Source: Neurospora intermedia
Taxonomy: Eukaryota; Ascomycota; Sordariomycetes; Sordariales; Sordariaceae
Reading direction: 5' to 3'
Length of the DNA: 64,000 nucleotides
Assembly: GCA_037102815.1 (NCBI GenBank)
Contig: BTPP01000006.1
Location: forward strand, 1,364,001-1,428,000
The notes beneath the pieces are model-generated. The model did not search any database. It saw only the letters and a list, made by a program, of their open reading frames with translations, and had not been told where the DNA came from. Of this stretch, positions 11,845-24,800 are shown in pieces (position 1 is the stretch's first letter; each line of letters opens with the position of its first letter). The position numbers and the translations under genes are program-made.

Positions 11845-12760
11845 TTGGCAAGGTATTTCTACTATTGCGAATTCCCCAAAATATTAGAAAGCTTCCTATA
11901 TAGGCGTTTGAGGTATATTATATATAATATTGCTCCTTATATTTTATTAATTGTAATTAATATTATAAAGGAAGTTATAAACCTCCTTATATTAAAACCT
12001 AATTTATACTTCGATAAGATCTATACTTTTTTAGCTAATAAATATAATATATACGTTTCGACCGAAATTGTACGGCGGTACCTTCGATAGAATAAGTAGA
12101 AGAAGAAGCGACTTTATATGAAAGTATTATAACAATCCCCTATATTAGTAATTAAATGGATATTAAAGATCTCTTTATTTATTATAAAAATATTTATATT
12201 CTATAACGAATTTAGTATAGACCGAAGGGATAGCGTTTATTGTATTAGTTAGGTACTTTATAGCGCTATTACGACGGTATTAAGTAAGTTCGTATATAAT
12301 ACGCAGTATTACCTCCTCCTAATTATTATAGTAGATGGATTATTCAATATATTAGTATTTAGAGGTATAATAAATTTAGCCGGGGTTTGGGATTGGATAG
12401 TGAAATACTTACTCCCTAAAATAAATTTATTTCCCAGTTATAATAGTATTTTAATAATAGATAATACTAATTAGTACCCTTATACTAAATTCTAATATAC
12501 GTATAATTAGAAGGGGGTTTTATTATAGTATTTATTACTATACTTTCCCGAATTCAATCCTATTAAAGTATACTTTAGCGACTTTAAACGGTAATTTAAG
12601 CGGATATATTATAATAAGGGTAGTAATAAAATATTAAATAATAATTTTACTATATTTCTTAAACAATTGGCGTAGAATGTAGGGTATAGAGTATAATAAA
12701 TTTATAGTTATTTTAAGAACGTAAAATTAATAATAGATTAATTTAATAATATTAATAAAG
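11845..12760 (+). pseudogene. Tc1/mariner-type transposase relic
   Basis: A plus-strand open frame of 81 codons (11,845-12,090) contains KPNLYFDKIYTFLANKYNIY followed by VSTEIVRRYLR. This matches the winged-helix DNA-binding region of fungal Tc1/mariner transposases (usual form: xPxLYLDEIxxFLxxxY-(D/N)-I-x-VS-x-(S/T)-T-x-x-R-x-L). About 80-100 bases downstream, in interrupted frames, come segments resembling the DDE superfamily endonuclease core: a YNEFSIDRR-like first-aspartate region near 12,190-12,230, a repeat of hydrophobic strands ending in SILIIDN near 12,440-12,470, and YFPEFNPIKVYFS near 12,540-12,580, which corresponds to the common PPYSPDFNPIE motif. The frame is broken by many stops of the type produced by C-to-T changes at CAA, CAG, CGA and TGG codons. 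It is a plain DNA-transposon pseudogene. Confidence 0.8.
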
Positions 12761-12949
12761 AGTATAGGGAATTGTATATTAACGAGTTGGTCGAGTATAG
12801 AAAAATAGGTATTATATTTAGACGGCGGTAGAAAATATAGGTAGGAGCAATAGATTTATAGGTATTAAATTAAATTATATATTAAAAATACTAGAAATAC
12901 TATAAATATTAGAAATGTTAGAAGTATTAAAAGTACTATAAATTATATT

Positions 12950-15600
12950 TATTTATATAATAATACTAAAATACTAGAAACCCCCCTCTTTTATTATAAA
13001 TCGATTCGTAATATCGTTATCCCTCGCTAGGACCGTTAATAGTAATATTGCCTACTATAGAAACGAGAGCTCTAATAACATTATATTCGAATATAGTATT
13101 GAATTACAGGTCTAAAGTATATACTAGTTAGTTAAATTACAATAATAAAGGTTAGAAGGTATATTTACTATAGTTTAACTACGTTACTAGTACCGTATAT
13201 TCAATTTTGAGGAAATTTTTAATACTATCCTTAAATACTATATAGAAATCGTAATTAAACTTTAGCCTTATAAATTATTCTATTAATTACTTTCTAAGCG
13301 TAAATATATCGGGCGGTGCCTCTTTATTCCGGAGTTTATTCCTTAAAGCGAATAGAATTTTATATACTAGTACTATTTTAATTAACAATCTAATATAATA
13401 ATATTTATAAAACGCTTTAAAGAATTCAGTAATAATCTTTTTAGCCGGCCGATTGGGCGGGGCGGGGGGTAATAATAACGAACGAAGATTGAGAATCGAA
13501 GGTACGGACAAATATAGTATAAATAATTCTCTAATTTTTACCGGGGATTCTCTAATTTCCTCTTTACTTTCGTCCTCCTCGCCCACTACCGACAGTAATA
13601 CAATTAATAATAGTACTAGTAGTTAAATAAAGACTATAATTGCTATAGAGATAGGAGGAGGGTTAATATTAGTATTAGCGCGCTTAGTAGCGAGAATCTC
13701 GCAGTCGGTCGGGTACTTATAGAATATAATAGTAAAATACTCTAATAATATATATAAATCGATAATTACCGTTTTGCCTAATAGGGGGAAAACGTCCGCT
13801 ATATTATAATTATAGCCGCTAGCAATTACTAAATTAATAATAGAACTACCAACGGTATAGGGTAATTAGATTTAGGGGTATAGAAAGTAGGGAAGGAAAT
13901 ATTAGTATAGTAGTAAGTATAGCAGGTATAGAGGAGGAAGGTATAATTAATATAGACCTTTAAAATTGTCCCTCCTTAGTATAATTTATAGTAGATTATT
14001 TATAATCTCTATATTAGTACTATTATTACTACTATTAATATTATTAACAATATTAATATTAATTAGTAAATTATTACCTCCTCCTTTATATTTATTATTA
14101 CTATCGTTAATATTAGAGGCGGCTATTATTTTATTACTTAATATATTTCGTACTAATTTAAATAGTAGGCTAATTATTGTAACCTTCCTTAACGATATAG
14201 CGCATACCTACTTACCTATATTTTTAATATTAAAGTTATAATAGATTATACTCCTATTTATAATATAGTATATTTAATATTTAATAACCTTATTATAATT
14301 CTTATACTTATAATTAAAATTATACGCCTATACTTATATTAGCTTTTAATATATAGTATTGCATAGTTTTACCCCCGTACGCTCCTCTCGCTGCCGGTCC
14401 TCCTCCAAATTCTTTTCGACTTCTATTAATATAGTATTTATTATAATACGCTTAGACTTTTTAATACCGGTTAGAGTCTGTAACCCTCGTAACGATAGCG
14501 TATCGATTACTTATAGGGTTAGGGTAATAAAAAGATTAATTAAACTACGAAAGGGGGTAGGAGTAAAGGGTATATTATTACGGAAGGATAGGGTAGCGAA
14601 TATTTTATTAGCGGGCAGGTCGATTAACCGAAATTTAAATAATATAGTAAAATAGTAGTGCTAGCTAATATAATAGAGGTACGATTTTATAATAGTCTTA
14701 TATTTAAAGTTATTATACCCGTTATAAAAATCCTTCCTAGAGATAATTTTATTATATATAATAACCTAAGCGCGGCGGTTATTATAAGTAGCAGCGGTAT
14801 ATATAATATTATATAAAGCAATTAATTACTTTATCCCTATAGCTATATTATTATTAATAATATTTTATATATAACTTTACTATATATATATAATCTCCCT
14901 AAATAGTAACGTTCTAAATTATTATTTATAAAGTTCGCTATTATTTTACTCGACCTTAACCTTTTGAAATAAACTAAGGTCTTCAATAGGGGGTAATTTA
15001 TTACGGCTAGCGGTAATATATAAATTAATTATATTAAATTAGACCTATATCGAATTAGGGTATTAGGGATGCGGCGGCGGCGGCAGCAGTACTAGAGCGA
15101 CCGATTTACAAGTAATATAGGGTTAGGCCGGTAATACTAAAGTAATTAATTTAATCGGGGAGGCTATATCGCTGTCGTTATTGCCCGATAAATAAAACGA
15201 AGTATTAAAAGTCTATTTCTTAAGGGTAAGGCGGACAGAGAATTATTATTCGACTTCGTTATTATTATTAGAGTCTTCGTTACTACTAGAGATTTTAATA
15301 AGCGTTGTAGGCTTAAGGGGGGACAATAATAACTTTAAGACTAGCTTTAGCTCTAGTTCTAACATAGTAACTTTCTCCTTCTTAATAATAGTTTTTTTAA
15401 TAGCAGCCTTCTTAGTAGTAATTTTAATAGGAATAGCCTTCTTCTTAGGTAGAATAATCTTAAAAATAATTTTAATAAATTATTCGGCTTTACAACTCTT
15501 CTTTCTAGGGCGGGAGGAGGCGCGTTGTAGAATTATTAAGCTAGGATCTTCCTAATCTTAACCATCGTCGAAATAAATTACTAGCGCGCCACTTCGAATA
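12950..15600 (-). pseudogene. Possible second coding tract of the element (opposite strand, unknown)
   Basis: Downstream of the transposase relic, minus-strand frames give stretches with protein-like composition. A Lys/Ser/Glu-rich stretch lies around 15,230-15,480. A segment containing LSLRGLQTLTG and a charged EVEKNLEEDRQREERTG region lies around 14,350-14,510. An Asn/Ser/Thr-rich low-complexity part lies around 13,980-14,200. A 99-codon open frame containing GEEDESKEEIRESPVKIREL occupies 13,287-13,586. I recognise no family. The tract is heavily mutated, so frames change and I cannot define start, stop or introns. It could be a second gene of the element, a captured gene, or a nested non-autonomous repeat. 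The call rests on composition only. Confidence 0.35.
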
Positions 15601-15771
15601 CAGGATCGTTTTACGCCGGCGGGTTTTAAATTGAGGATTATTTTAGGAGGTATTGTCGCAATGGATTTAATTGATTACTAGTGTTTTGATTACTTTGTAC
15701 GTTAAAATAGCTTTAAAATAATATAGAAATTGTTGTGAAATGATGAATTTTGACGAAGTTGTACAATACAG

Positions 15772-15849
15772 AAGTGCGGTGTGTGTGTGTGTGTGTGTGC
15801 ACGCACACACCTCTTGCCAAGACTGCACAGGCGATTGAGTGTGGGAACG
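15772..15849 (-). repeat. Right terminal inverted repeat of the Tc1/mariner-like element
   Basis: About 78 bp and complementary to 11,477-11,548. It contains an alternating GT run (15,779-15,800) and keeps its CA/TG steps, in contrast to the TpA-rich DNA immediately inside it. Confidence 0.88.
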
Positions 15850-18823
15850 GTACTGATACTGGGCGGTATCAGAAATACCACCCATTCGACCAACCGATAA
15901 GGCTGGGACACACATCTACCTGCCACATGAAAGAGGAGGCAGATGATTATTAAACATGAAATCCGTTTGAGAGATGCAGATCCCCAATGCATAGATATGC
16001 CTTTTTTACTTTCCACTCATCGAGATTCCCGTCTTTAAAGGGCTGGCCGAGCAACAAAACCAACTACATAAGCTAAAGGGATAGGTAGGGTGACTCAACT
16101 GTTTGGCTGGAGATTCACACACACACACTGAATGGGTAGGATTGACCACGACGTCGCAAGGGTCTGGTTTACCTCTGGGTGGTAATTGTATGTAGGCAGT
16201 CAAAAAACGGACGATGTTGCCTAGAAGACAATCTGCACTCAATGAATGGGGAATGTTTCGTTACACATGACCGCCGGTGGTGACCGGAACCTTGCAGTTC
16301 ATCCATCCCCCCCTCCGACCTCACTGACTTCCAGTGACGGATGTTATCTCGATTGGGTTGGGTCAGTCAGTCAATCAGTTGGTTACATACATACATACAT
16401 ACATACATACACAGTTGGTGATCCGATCGTTACTGCTTTTTGCTCGCTTGTTGGAATGTTGTGTAACGTCACACAAGAGCCGAGAGAAGCGCAAGACCAA
16501 AAGAAGAGCAAGAGCTCCGCGAGATTGAAAGGGAACTGAACTCGGCTCAAAGCCCGACCGACCGACCGACCTGCAGTCGCAGTGCTTTGCAGTGAATGGC
16601 GAATGCATGCGTGAATGCTGCAGTTAGTTGCTGAGTCATTGAGCTGCGTGCAGTGTGCAATATTGATAAGTACATACCTCTACCTCTAGGTACTTGAGTT
16701 TATGCAACGGGCAACGGGATTCGACAAGCACGCGCACATGTGAAAAAGACGAGGCAAGTAAGTAGGACCTCGATCGAGCCTTCGACCAGGTGTCGAAAAG
16801 TCAGGGCAAGAGTATGCTTCGTCAGTGGTAGTACCTGTATTGCCGCGGAGTGGTTGTCTCCAGCCAGGTCATCTCAGTTCGTTCAACAGCCCAGCCGTTT
16901 AGCAGGGGCAGTCACGATCAATGTCGAACCAAGTGAGGAAAGAGCAGTCAGTGGGCATTGCGACAATCTGCATGGCATTCCATCGTACCTACCTTACCCG
17001 ACTCTCTCGCATTGAACTGCACTGTTGCACTTCCCTGCACTACACGACAGAACTGGCAGCTGCTATGTAAAGGTATGCAGCACGAACGCCCGAATGTACG
17101 GACTGCGTGTACCACACAACCGGAAAGAAGCGACGGGAATTGTTGGACTGTGACTGCTGCTATTTCCGTGGCTCACTCATTCACTACTTTTCTGAGGCCT
17201 TATTTTTGGATGAGACTGAAGTGGAAGAAGGAGCAAGGGGGTTGTTGCGTGCTTGCGAAGCTGTGACGACTGACGACTGACGACGACGGCCACGCAGCAA
17301 AGTCGAATCAAGACTCCCCTCAACAGCCACCACACACACACACGTCCGCCCACACCCAGCCTAACCGTTTCTGTTGTCATGGATCAAGAATAACTTGAAC
17401 GTTTTTTTCGGACTTGCCGGGCCCTTATCATGCAGTAGTAGCCTATAGAACCTTGATGGTCTGCTTTCCCCGTTGGAAGAACCACGCAGAATGGCGGGCA
17501 TAGCCAAAAAGGCGGAGAGGGGGGGGCTACGTGGACGAAGGGTGGATGAGTGTCCATTCGATGCTACATTGGGGATGGAAATGGACAGGCAGGCTACGGC
17601 ACCCGAACGGGCTAGTATCCAGTCAGACTTCCTTTTGTGTGGTGGCAGGCTGTTCATTCATTGAGCATCTGGATGAATTTCGTTGGAAATGGGTATCATA
17701 AATCCTTCAAGAAGTTGGGAAGGGTTTGGTTTGTTGAACAGACGCAGGCAATCACATGCGCAAGAGTGGCTGCCCCCCCCCCTTCTCGTTGTTCTACAGA
17801 TAGACTATCGCCGCGTAAGGAAATTCATTAAATGACAGTACTTTACATGAATATACGGGGATGCTCTCAAGACCAAGGACCGCGAATCGCAATGCCAGCG
17901 AGTGAGCAGTAGCTAGGAAGAAGGAAGTAACTGCCTATGCGGCGCACAAACGGGCGGGCAGTAGACCGTTTTCCGGTGGAGTTGATGGAAAGGAAAGACT
18001 GAACTAACTCTACTTCTTTTTGCGGTACATGACTTAAGTATTTGATGACTGCCTTCCCCAAACTCGGACCTCTCTCACTGGCTTTTATGTCCGCAGCTAA
18101 GTAGACCGTTGGCTCCAGTCAACAAAGTCTCCCAACAGCGAACTGGACGAATATCTTGTCCGCGCGTATTGTGAGGTGCGGATATACTTCAAATACTGTG
18201 AAGTTTGATGACTTCTAAGCAATCGATTTTTCTTCTTAGAGAAACACAGTTATCCATTCTCAACCACCAGCGAAGCTTTTCAAAGACAACAACAAAGTAA
18301 ATATGCCGACTGTAGAAAGAAAGCTCTAGACACACACACACACCACTTGCCACAAGACAAGCCGGTGATACTCATAATGACAATGACAGCAATACTAATA
18401 CAGGAGCAAGTAAATAATGAGACCAAAAGAAGTCCTGTAGCCCATCCATCCATCAATCCATTATCGCACACGTCAGGCCAAAGCCCTATGCCACTTCTCC
18501 CTTTCTCCATCTCCAGCAGCAGCAGACCAATAAGGCATGGCACAATCCACAGTCTCCTGTATTGTTTTCCTCAATTTTCTTTCATCTTCCACGTTCGCAA
18601 TAACCGCCCGTTTCGCAGAAGCATGTAGCTCAAAGCTCTGTTGTGACGAAGTCTTATTATCAACAAGTTGATCCCATACATAACCACTGCTTTTGCCATT
18701 TTCCTTGTCCACTTTAAGCTTCAACTTGACATAATCCCCATCCAGCCATACCATTCTCAAGATGCCCTCTTCCGTTTCCTCCAAGGAGATTACCGGATCA
18801 CGCCTCCTAGTTACTATCTCTTT
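15850..18823. other. Intergenic region downstream of the Mlp1/Tpr gene
   Basis: No gene is recognised. There is a tetranucleotide microsatellite ACAT/CATA at about 16,385-16,412, a GACC/CCGA repeat at about 16,554-16,571, a CA tract near 18,330-18,343 and several ACCTACCT words. The 300 bp next to 18,824 probably hold the 3' UTR of the minus-strand Mlp1/Tpr gene. The region returns to normal composition directly outside the element end at 15,849. Confidence 0.5.
16385..16412. repeat. (ACAT)n microsatellite
   Basis: About seven uninterrupted repeats of CATA/ACAT within otherwise unique intergenic DNA. Confidence 0.9.
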
Positions 18824-21800
18824 CTAAGCAGCACCGGCACCGGGACCCGCGTTTCCGCCCCCTCCTCCTCCCGCCGCTCCTGCTCCTGCTCCTCCTCCTC
18901 CCCCGGCACCTCCGCCGCCGCCACCAACGTTGGCCCCACCACGAGCTCTCTTGGGCCCTCCTTGGTTTCCTCCCTCTCCGTCACCTCTAGGCCGCTTGTT
19001 GCCAGCGGCTTGTTGACCGGGTTGAAACTCGCCGGCATGGGGATTCATACCGCCACCGCCTTGGGTGGCGTTGGCTCCGCCGCGTCCACCAAAGCCACCG
19101 CGACCGCGTGGCCCCTGACCGCCGCGGCCTTGAGCCCCGTATGCGCCACGTCCACCACGAGCGTTATTCGCGCCTCCTCTAGCAGTAACTGGGATGCCGG
19201 TACGGTTACCCTGTTGGTTCTGGTTCTGTTGCTGCTGACCACCAGGGAACTGGCCCCCTTGTTGCTGTTGTTGGCCAGGCTGTTGTTGACCAGGCTGTTG
19301 CGCTTGTGGAGCACCAAAGGGGTTTGTAGCTGGCGGTTGCTGTGGTTGCGCGTTCTGTTGCTGCTGGGGCGCGGCACCGAATGGATTGGCAGGTGGCTGC
19401 GAAGTTACCGGGGACTGAATCGCTCCAGGCTGACCGAAGGGATTACCAACGACCTGTCCACCTACGATAGAGCCTTGCCTGGCTGGAGCGGGCGCCGCCT
19501 TGTTGGTAGGAGTCGGGGGGATTTGAGGCTTGGTCTCCTCTCCAGGAGCAGGTTTAACTACTACAGCAGCGGCGTCTGAGCCAGCATTAGTATACTTGGT
19601 CATGGATTTGCGGGCACGTTGGGACATACTCAGGGGGGCCGGTGGTGTGGCCGCCGGTGGTGCCGGAGGCGGGGCAGCCGGCTTAGCAACCTTTGCAACT
19701 TCCCATACTTCGACAACGGGTTTCTGCGGCGTTTCCTTTGCTGCGGTCTCAACGACAGCCGTCTTGGCCTTCTCGGTCTTGAGCTGTCGGTCGAGCATGT
19801 TGAGCCGGAGGGCAGATTTCTTCTCGGTAAGAGCAGCCGCTTGCTCCTTCGCTGAGGCGATCTTTTGCTCATACTCCGCCTTCACGACGACCTCCAATTC
19901 TTCGCGGACCTTCTTGGACTCCGCGGCGATATTCTTCTTGACATTACTCTTGATAATACCCATAATGACCTGGTTAGAGCTAATGAGCTCGCGAGTCTGC
20001 TGGTCGGTAAGATTGGCGAGATCCGGGAGACCAGGAGTACCGGCACCTGGGGTCTGTGCATTTTGGGCAGTGGGAGGCTTCGCCGGTGTCGCCGGCACGC
20101 CATTCTGAGACACGCCGCTCTGCTGCTCGGCCTTCAGGATCGCGAGCTCTTGCTGGAGCTTGAGATCGTATTCAGCCTGCAACTTCTGTCTCTCGTCCTG
20201 CGTCTGCTTCTCCATGGCCTCCTTCGACTCCGCCAGCCTCTTGTTCAGCGCAGTCTTCATCTTCTCTGAACGCTGCTTGACAATGGCATCGGCACGCTCT
20301 TCCAAGTCCTTAGCCTTGGCCTCGAACTCGGCAGCCTTCGCCTCCGCAGCCGCGATTCTCTCCTCCAACGCCTTCCGTTCCTCATCTGAGAGGCCGGTAC
20401 CTTCTTGAGCAAGTGCTGGGGCAGAAGCAGGCTGAGCCGGGGCCTCAACATCTTGCATCTCGGTGTCAGTACCGTGCGTAGAAGACTGTAGGCGTGCGAC
20501 CTCTGCGCGCGCTTCGTCGCGTTCAGCGATTGCCGTCGCTAGTTCGGCCCTGAGGCTTTCGAGTTCGGTCTCAAGCGCGGCCTTCTGTGATTTGACTGAT
20601 TCCAATTCTTGTCTAAGCGCATCCAGCTGCTGCAGAAGTTGGGGGTCTTGTTCTGCAGGAGCGGCTGCAGGAACGGCGGCCGGAACAGTCTGTTCTGCAG
20701 ATGCCGCTGCAGCTGCCGCAGCTGCAGCCTGCGCGTGCTGTTCCTGAAGCTGCGTGTTTTGCGCCTGCAAGTTGGCCAGATCTTGTCTTGCCGACTCCAG
20801 ATCCTTCTCAACGGCCGACAACCGTTCATTAGCAGCATCCAGGGTGGTCTGAAGCGCTTGCTTCTCAGCAGCAAGCTCGTTGCGCTGAGTCTTGACGTTA
20901 CCGAAGCGGGTCTTGAAGTCCTCTGCAAGTCGGGCCCGCATATTCTTCCAGTTGGTCCGCTCAGTCTCTAGGTTCGTCTCAGCTTCCTTGAGCTTCTCTT
21001 CAAGCGCGGCTTCTGTCTGCTTGAAAGCTTCACGCTCAGCTTGCAGGCTCTCGACCGAGGCTTTGAGCTGCTCGACTTCCTGAGGGTCAGCCTGGCCGTA
21101 CTTGCTGAGGATAGACTCAATTCTCTTTTGTAGGCCATCGCGGGCTTCCTGCAGTTGCTTGACCTCGGCCTCCTTGAAAGACTTGTCGAGTTCGAGCTCA
21201 GAAATCCGGGCTTCCAAGGGCTGGATTCTGTTCTCGAGGTCTTCAATCTTTCGGTTCTTCATCGCAAGCTGCGCCTGGATTCGCAGGTTCTCGTTCCTGA
21301 GAGTGACATTGCTCTCACGAATCAGGTTGAGCTCGTTCAGCTTATCCATCAGCTCCTTGTGGGTAAGTGAGTTTCGGGCGCTATCAGCTTGAGAGCGACG
21401 CTCCTGATCAAGCTTAAGACGTGCTTCATCGAGCTGTGATTGAGAATACTCGAGCTGCTGCTGAAGCCTGTTCGCTTCTTGTACCTTGAGATCAAATTGT
21501 ACCTCAAGGATCTCCTTCTCGCGACGCAGGTAGTTGTTGAGTTCCCGAAGACCTTCAATAGCAGTGTCATTGGCCGAAATCTGTGTGCCTTCGGCGCTTT
21601 CATCCATTGCGGAACGGCTCTGTTTCAAAGCGCTGATCTGAGAGGTAACGCCATCGAGCTGTTGATGTAGAAGCTTGTTCTGCGCGGTGAGGTCGTCCCT
21701 CCTTGCCTTGATTTCAGCGATCTCTTGCTCGAGCTGCTGTCTCCGCTCCTCCCAAGATTGTTCACTCTGTGTCAGAGAAAGTTTGGCCGACTCAGCCTCA

Positions 21801-24800
21801 GCCCTCCACTGAGCTGAATAAGTCTTGAGCTGGTTGTGCTCTTCCCGAAGCTGCTGAAGCGATTTAGCCGCTTCTGCGTGTTTGACAAGTTCTTGTTCGT
21901 AATCTTGTTGGGCCTTGGTGGCAATTTCAGCCTGAGCTCGTAAGTCTTGCTGATGGAACTTGAAGGTTTCCTTGTATCTTTCCTCCTCGTCCTTCAAGCG
22001 AGCAATTTCGCTGTTGAGCATGCGCTCCTTGTCTTCAAACTTGCGAGCGACATCGGCCTGGGAATCGCGCAGCATGTTAAGCTCGCTATTGGAGTTGCCC
22101 AGTTCGACTGTAAGCCCTTCAACGCGCTGCTGCAATTCATTGATCTTGCTCTCCTTGGCTGCGAGATCCGCATCCATCTGTTGTCGGTATTGCTCTTGGG
22201 TCTCGTTTGCGCTCGTGAGTTCTTCCTCCATTTCGCGACTGAGCTGCTTGAAGTTATCACATTGTTGCTTGGCATTCTCAAGCTGCGCGTTGAGCAAGTC
22301 GATGTTGTTCTTAAGATCCTGGACCTCATTCTCGAGCTCTTCAATACGAGCCTGAGAATCATCCTCGGCAGATCCCTGCTCAGTAGGCTGCGCCCTGGCT
22401 GTTGGCAGGGGACGGAGACGGTCGGCACGTTCTTGGGCGTTACGAAGCTCGACCTCGAGTTCACTGACACGTGCCTGAAGATGATCACGAGTAGTCTTGG
22501 CGGCCACATTCTCCTCCTTGACCTGGCTGATCATTGTAGTGAGCTCATCAATGCGTTTCTGGTATTGCTGGGCATCGAACTCTTTCCTGAGCTGAATCTT
22601 CTTGCTCTCCTCCATCTCCTCAGAAAGCTTGCGCTTAGTAGTGGAGAGTTCTGCCTCAAGAGCGTCGATCTGGGTTTGCTGTCTGCGTTTTGCCTCGGAC
22701 TCGCTAAGTTCGCGTTCGTTGAGAAGGGATTGCTGGTTGGTCAACAGAGTGTTAAGCCTTGCCTTCTCCTGTGCAAGACTCTCGTTGTCTTGGCTCAAAC
22801 GCTCTTGAATCGTCTTCCACAAGTTCTTCTCCGCCTTGAGGTTGGCATTCTCGCTGCGGAGACTCTCAGCCAAGCCACGAGCCTCAACCAAGTCCTCAGC
22901 AATCTGCTGTACCCGCAGATCTTGCTTAATACCAGACTCGGACAAGGCCTGATTTCTCTTCTGTAGCTGCTGATTCTCACTCTGGGCTGCCTTGAAATTG
23001 GATTCCAGCATGCTGTAGCGTTCCGTAGCGAGCGTAAGCTGGCTGGAGACCTTGGCAATCTCAGCCTGAAGCGAGCCCTTCTCCGAAGACAGTTTGTCGA
23101 TCTGCTCCTTGAGAGACTTCCGTTCAGTCGTTTGGTCGTTTCGGTAAGAGTCGTATTGCGCCTGTAGCTCCCTGTAGGCCGCGGCGAGGTCTGCATCTTC
23201 GGTGGAGTTTTGCTCGATACTAGTGAGAACTTCTCGTTGGCTTACATCCTCGCCCAGGGCAGCGCGAATTTCGGCAGGGTTGGCCCGCTGTTGGAGCATG
23301 CGACGGAACATGTCTCTCTCCGTCATGTAGCTCTTCATGCGGACCGTGATCGACTTGACCTCATCCTGAAGTGTCGTGACAACAAGACGAAGTTGCTGGA
23401 CCTCCTCATGATCCTGGGCTGCTTGCTGTTTTTCAGCCATCGCCTCCTCGTTCTCCATCTTGTCGGCAAGGTCGCGAACCACACGCAGGAGCTCCTGGTT
23501 CTTCTCCTGCAGTTCGTAGATGTTTGTGAAAGCGACGAATTTCTCGGTGATGTACTGGTGAGTATCCGACATGTCGTCAAGAGCATTTTCGGTAACTTCG
23601 CCCCTCTTGAGCCTTTCGAACTTGGCAGCTTCTTCCTCGGTCAACTTGTCGAGACCCTTCTCCTGCGCATGGATGTTGAAGCAGAGGACATGGACTTGAG
23701 TGCTCAAATCGCGTAGCTGCCCGCGAAGAATCTTGACCTCAGCTTGAGCCGTAGCTGCAGCTGCCTCGGCCTTCCTCTGGGTCTTGACGGCAAGGTCGCG
23801 CTCCTCGTAAGACTGCTCGAGGAGTTGTGACATTTGAATCGTTTCATTCTTGAGACGTTCTGACTCGGCATTAAGCTCGTCGATCTCAGGCATCTTCGCT
23901 TCCAGCATCGCAACAGCATCGTCAAGTTCTTCCTGTAGCTTCTTGCAACGCCTCTTCTCACCAGCAAGCTGGCCCTTGACATTGTAAAGCTCCTCAAGGG
24001 CATCGGTAGCACGCTGGCCGGCTCTACCACGGATGGAGAGCGGGGTACCGAAGGGAGATCCCGCGCGAGTAGCGGCAAAGGAGCCATCACCCTTGGGTGT
24101 TTGAGGTCCAGTGCCGGGAGATCTGCCGCGAAGATCGCCGGATGCCTTGATGCGGTCGACTTCATTCTGCAGCTCCAGAGCGCGCTGCTCCGTCTGTGCG
24201 TGATCCTCCTTTTCTTGTTCGAGCTCCCGTCTGATGCGTCTGATCTCGTTGGCGTGATCATCCTTGATCTGCTCCAGCCTCAACTCGACCTCCTTCAAGC
24301 GGTTACGGTGAGTCTCTGACTGTTGATCCTTGAGCTCAACGAGACGCTTTGCGGATTCGAGCTCCTGCTTGAAACCCTCTTCGGTACGGGCAGCGGCTTC
24401 CTGGAGTTGCTGGACCTTTGTCAAGGTCTCCTCGGCCTTGTCCTGTGCCTCCTGGAGTCGCTTGCGGAGAACCTGCTCACTTCTAGTGAGTGATTCAATG
24501 GTCGAGTTCGCGTCCTCGTTCAGGCGTTGTAGCTCGGCGATGCGAGCACCCTTCTCTTTGCGGAACTTGATCGCCTCGGCATTCTTGGTCTTGAGCTCGT
24601 TGTCCAGCCAGTCGTTGGTGCGTTTCGCGTGCTCCAGTTCCTGCTTCAAGGCCTCCTCACGATACTTTGCGGAATTGGCGGTAGTCTGCGCGGTCTGTAC
24701 AGCCTGATTGAGTGACGTAACCTCCTGGTTCAACTTGAGGATCTTCTTGTGTTGGGTCTGGAGCTCCTCGGCAAGGGTGGCGTTGGCCTGGGTCTTGGAG

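Larger units (their letters stand above)
11477..15849 (+). mobile_element. RIP-degraded Tc1/mariner-like DNA transposon, 4.4 kb
   Basis: Inverted repeats beginning CGTTCCCACACTCAATCGCC bound a 4,373-bp, very AT-rich block. Inside, TpA is dense, CpA and TpG are nearly absent and CpG survives, as expected after RIP. The left half, plus strand, carries a broken transposase of the Tc1/mariner DDE type. The right half has a possible second coding tract on the minus strand. Tc1/mariner elements are normally 1.3-2.5 kb with one gene, so this one is unusually long. No TA or other clean target duplication was visible at the ends. The repeats themselves have kept many CA/TG steps, unlike the interior. 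The element is certainly inactive as it stands. Confidence 0.85.

Noticed and set aside
13966-14241. Very hydrophobic plus-strand frame that looks like a multi-pass membrane protein
   Set aside because: Leu/Ile richness follows from AT-rich RIPped DNA; the minus strand over the same bases is a more plausible coding remnant.
11477-15849. A TA target duplication for the Tc1/mariner-like element
   Set aside because: The bases directly outside the repeats (CCAT and GTAC) do not give a matching duplication, so none is claimed.
18473-18784. 103-codon minus-strand frame next to the Mlp1/Tpr stop
   Set aside because: It begins with TTG, lacks homology and probably lies in the 3' UTR.
18668-24707. 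Many long plus-strand frames (up to 339 codons) opposite the Mlp1/Tpr gene
   Set aside because: They are shadows of the highly biased coiled-coil coding sequence; the minus frame alone is continuous over 6 kb.
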